64,000 nucleotides of DNA, taken from assembly GCA_947495575.1 (NCBI GenBank), contig CANLZL010000005.1, forward strand, positions 1-64,000, given 5' to 3'. This document shows positions 62,464 through 64,000 of this stretch, one piece after another. The position numbers and the translations under genes were made by a program. The DNA is from an uncultured Nioella sp. (lineage in GTDB: Bacteria; Pseudomonadota; Alphaproteobacteria; Rhodobacterales; Rhodobacteraceae). Numbering within the stretch: the first letter of the stretch is position 1; each line of letters opens with the position of its first letter. The notes beneath the pieces are model-generated. The model worked only from the letters and a program-made list of their open reading frames with translations. It was not told the DNA's origin and ran no database searches.

Positions 62464-63051
62464 TTAGTGCATTTTCGTCGCCATGCTGATGTTGACGCAT
62501 TGCGATTTTTCGCCGTCGATTTCCATGACTGGGCCAGCTGGCTGGCAATCCAGACCGACACGGCGGGCCAGTCGCGGCGATGTCGCAGGGATCAAGCCAA
62601 GGACAGACGTTGCCCCCAATTCACGAGCCGACGAAACCATTTCGGAAATCAACTGCATCTGAACACGGAACCGAAGCTTTGCAGGAACTTCGCTGCTGAC
62701 AAACACGCGGCTGCTTTCCCAGACATGAGGTGCAACCGGGGCTTCCTGATCCAGCAAATTGGCGGGGATCGTGTCGAGAAGTCCACGTTGAGCGTCGCGG
62801 ATCATGTAGGTGTAGATCCCGCAACGATGGGTTGTGGGCGTCAGGCGAACGCCTGCCATGATCCGTCCGAATTCATGCACCGCGATCCACCGGCTGGCCG
62901 GTGTATCATACTGGTCAAATTCCATGCCGTCGGCTTGGGGAAGATCCCAGTTGTTCTGGACGATAAAAGTTTGGTGACGTGCGCGCAGCATATTGGCGAA
63001 CAGCTCACCGTGGTTGTGCATGTTCTCGAAGGAAAGAGTAGTGACTTGCAT
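62464..63051 (-). CDS. Acyl-homoserine-lactone synthase, LuxI family
   Basis: 195 residues that make an AHL signal from SAM and acyl-ACP. The conserved residues fall in place: Arg-25, Phe-29, Trp-35, Glu-44, Asp-46, Asp-49 and Arg-69, with VWESSRVFV following. GGAGG lies 7 bases before the ATG. It follows a luxR gene on the same strand, so it is probably its target. The acyl chain length cannot be read from sequence. Confidence 0.92.
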   Translation of the reverse strand: MQVTTLSFENMHNHGELFANMLRARHQTFIVQNNWDLPQADGMEFDQYDTPASRWIAVHEFGRIMAGVRLTPTTHRCGIYTYMIRDAQRGLLDTIPANLLDQEAPVAPHVWESSRVFVSSEVPAKLRFRVQMQLISEMVSSARELGATSVLGLIPATSPRLARRVGLDCQPAGPVMEIDGEKSQCVNISMATKMH

Positions 63052-63108
63052 TGGGGTGCCTCCTGGTTGGCGGTTGAGAAACCGGCACCGAGGTGGCTGC
63101 TAATGCGA
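63052..63108. promoter_or_regulatory. luxR-luxI gap with short dyads
   Basis: In the 57-bp gap before luxI, CGGTT-GAGA-AACCG (63071-63084) is a perfect 14-bp inverted repeat some 20 bp before the start, next to CACC-GA-GGTG. It does not match a classical lux box, but could be a LuxR site or leader hairpin. Confidence 0.3.
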
Positions 63109-63720
63109 TCATAATAATCGAAATTCCCTTGCTTTCTTAAGTGCTTCTGCCGTGGTCCGCGCACCCAGACGGACCCTGGCAGATGACAGGCGCGCCTTTA
63201 GCGCGCTCTCGGAAATACCCAGCTTGGCAGCCGCCGCGGTATGTCTGTCACCATCGGCGATCAGGCGTAAGGCCTCGACCTGCGCTTTGGTGAGCTCTGT
63301 CGGTGGAGCAGCGGCTTCGTGAAGGGCACGAGAGACCACTGCGATTGCGTCTATCTCGGAGTCCGTGAATTCACGGTCGTCTCGAGCGCAACCAATAATA
63401 GAGCGCGAGGTGATCGGCCCGCATGAAACGACAGCACCAAATAATAGGCCGTGGCGTTTCGCCTTGGCCATGATGCTGAACGGATCGGGCAATCTGATCT
63501 CGCTCCACCTTGTCTGTCCACTGATACCAATGCCCCAAAACACGAGGGGGTCGCGCAACGCATATGCGTTGTCCTGGTATTCCTGCTGCCACGCGGCGGG
63601 ATAAGTGCTTTTTAACACCATCGGCGAGGCAAAACGGATGTGTAGCCCCACAGTGTACCCCAAAGGGGACAGGGCATTCAGCTGATCCAGCAAGGTTATG
63701 AGTACTCTACTATTAGACAT
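63109..63720 (-). CDS. LuxR-family quorum-sensing regulator
   Basis: 203 residues: an N-terminal autoinducer-binding-like domain (YPAAWQQEYQDNAYALRDPLVFWG, TRWSEIRLPDPF) and a C-terminal LuxR helix-turn-helix (ELTKAQVEALRLIADGDRHTAAAAKLGISESALKARLSSARVRLGA). It is shorter than TraR/LuxR (about 235-250), mainly in the ligand domain. Adjacent luxI makes it the cognate receptor. Confidence 0.88.
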   Translation of the reverse strand: MSNSRVLITLLDQLNALSPLGYTVGLHIRFASPMVLKSTYPAAWQQEYQDNAYALRDPLVFWGIGISGQTRWSEIRLPDPFSIMAKAKRHGLLFGAVVSCGPITSRSIIGCARDDREFTDSEIDAIAVVSRALHEAAAPPTELTKAQVEALRLIADGDRHTAAAAKLGISESALKARLSSARVRLGARTTAEALKKAREFRLL

Positions 63721-63793
63721 GTCCTTTTAGACAGGTTGTCCCATTTGTGGTCCATCGTAAAGTCATAATATAGCGAACAAATTGGCGAGTCGA
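63721..63793. promoter_or_regulatory. Divergent luxR promoter region
   Basis: A 73-bp AT-rich gap between luxR and the small plus-strand gene, with a short dyad GACA-GGT-TGTC at 63730-63740 and CATAATAT as a possible -10 toward the plus strand. Both genes could share control. Confidence 0.3.
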
Positions 63794-63967
63794 ATGTCGG
63801 AAAAGATCAACCCCGGTCTTTTTGCGCGATTAATGGGGCTAAATGCCTCCGCGAGAAGAGATCTTCTGGAATTCATGGGGGAAACACCTGTTTCTGAAGT
63901 CGAGTTGGAACGTCTGATCGACAAAATTGCAACAAGACCTACAGAGAAAAGGCAAATGTTGTCTTAA
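63794..63967 (+). CDS. Small hypothetical protein divergent from luxR
   Basis: 57 residues, charged and predicted helical (MSEKINPGLFARLMGLNASARRDLLEFMG, EVELERLIDKIATRP). No family recognised. The start at 63794 is the ATG; a TTG four codons upstream is weaker. Its position opposite luxR suggests a link with quorum sensing, unproved. Confidence 0.5.
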   Translation: MSEKINPGLFARLMGLNASARRDLLEFMGETPVSEVELERLIDKIATRPTEKRQMLS

Positions 63968-64000
63968 CATTAGCCTCTGCGACCTCCCAACAATGAGAAA

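Noticed and set aside
63052-63108. A classical lux box before luxI
   Set aside because: The dyads present do not fit the roughly 20-bp ACCTGT...ACAGGT pattern; recorded only as short inverted repeats.

Overview
The window looks like a chromosomal segment of a marine Rhodobacterales (Roseobacter-group) alphaproteobacterium. Pointers are the split F0 operon with both B and B' subunits, MipZ, an ATP12 assembly chaperone, a zinc-free L31, an Aap/Bzt-type amino-acid ABC transporter and a LuxR/LuxI pair. Identification rests on reading the proteins by eye; no search was run. I saw no rRNA, CRISPR array or intact insertion sequence, and one tRNA.

Layout. 1-3.3 kb: a heptanucleotide tandem repeat, an MltB-like lytic transglycosylase lipoprotein (-), then a translationally coupled SDR dehydrogenase and NylC/DmpA-type peptidase (+). 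3.35-6.03 kb: F0 operon atpI-atpB-atpE-atpF'-atpF (-), with an odd hexapeptide-repeat N-terminus on AtpB. 6.2-11.3 kb: two EamA exporters, ArsR, ClbS/DfsB-like and LysR proteins, an azoreductase-like flavoprotein and a secreted unknown. 11.5-21.3 kb: translation cluster ffh, two GNATs, chorismate mutase, rpsP, bluB, rimM, trmD, rplS, rpmE, interrupted by accessory genes. 21.3-25.9 kb: monooxygenase-like/NIPSNAP pair, ArsR regulator, mipZ, PiT phosphate transporter, NUDIX hydrolase.

26.05-38.2 kb: a visibly AT-richer genomic island. An intact tRNA-Arg(ACG) lies at the right edge, a 15-bp exact copy of its 3' end at the left edge, and a decayed tyrosine-recombinase C-terminus just inside the tRNA. 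The cargo is a SAM methyltransferase, a kinase-like protein fused to an IS630-type transposase helix-turn-helix, a double GT-B glycosyltransferase, a 1546-residue protein combining glycosyltransferase-like modules with an alginate-lyase-like domain, and two small secreted proteins. This is the best candidate for an undescribed system; building or remodelling a surface glycan is the most economical reading, but it is inference.

38.2-50.4 kb: sensor kinase, a MerA-like oxidoreductase with a TVP38 membrane protein, then rpmH-rnpA-yidD, ttcA, a GGDEF/EAL protein, yidC, MOSC, engB and argB. 50.4-52.5 kb: ferredoxin-like, SixA-like and small winged-helix proteins, and a LysE exporter. 52.6-58.0 kb: aapJQMP (-) with unusual insertions in both permeases. 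58.2-64 kb: one long minus-strand run luxR-luxI-rarA-crcB-rluC-HAD-ATP12, with a small unknown gene divergent from luxR.

Many genes overlap by ATGA or lie within a few bases, so coupled translation is the rule. The clearest regulatory signals are a motif shared by a MarR gene and the gene downstream of it, inverted repeats between an ArsR gene and the NIPSNAP pair, and several rho-independent terminators.
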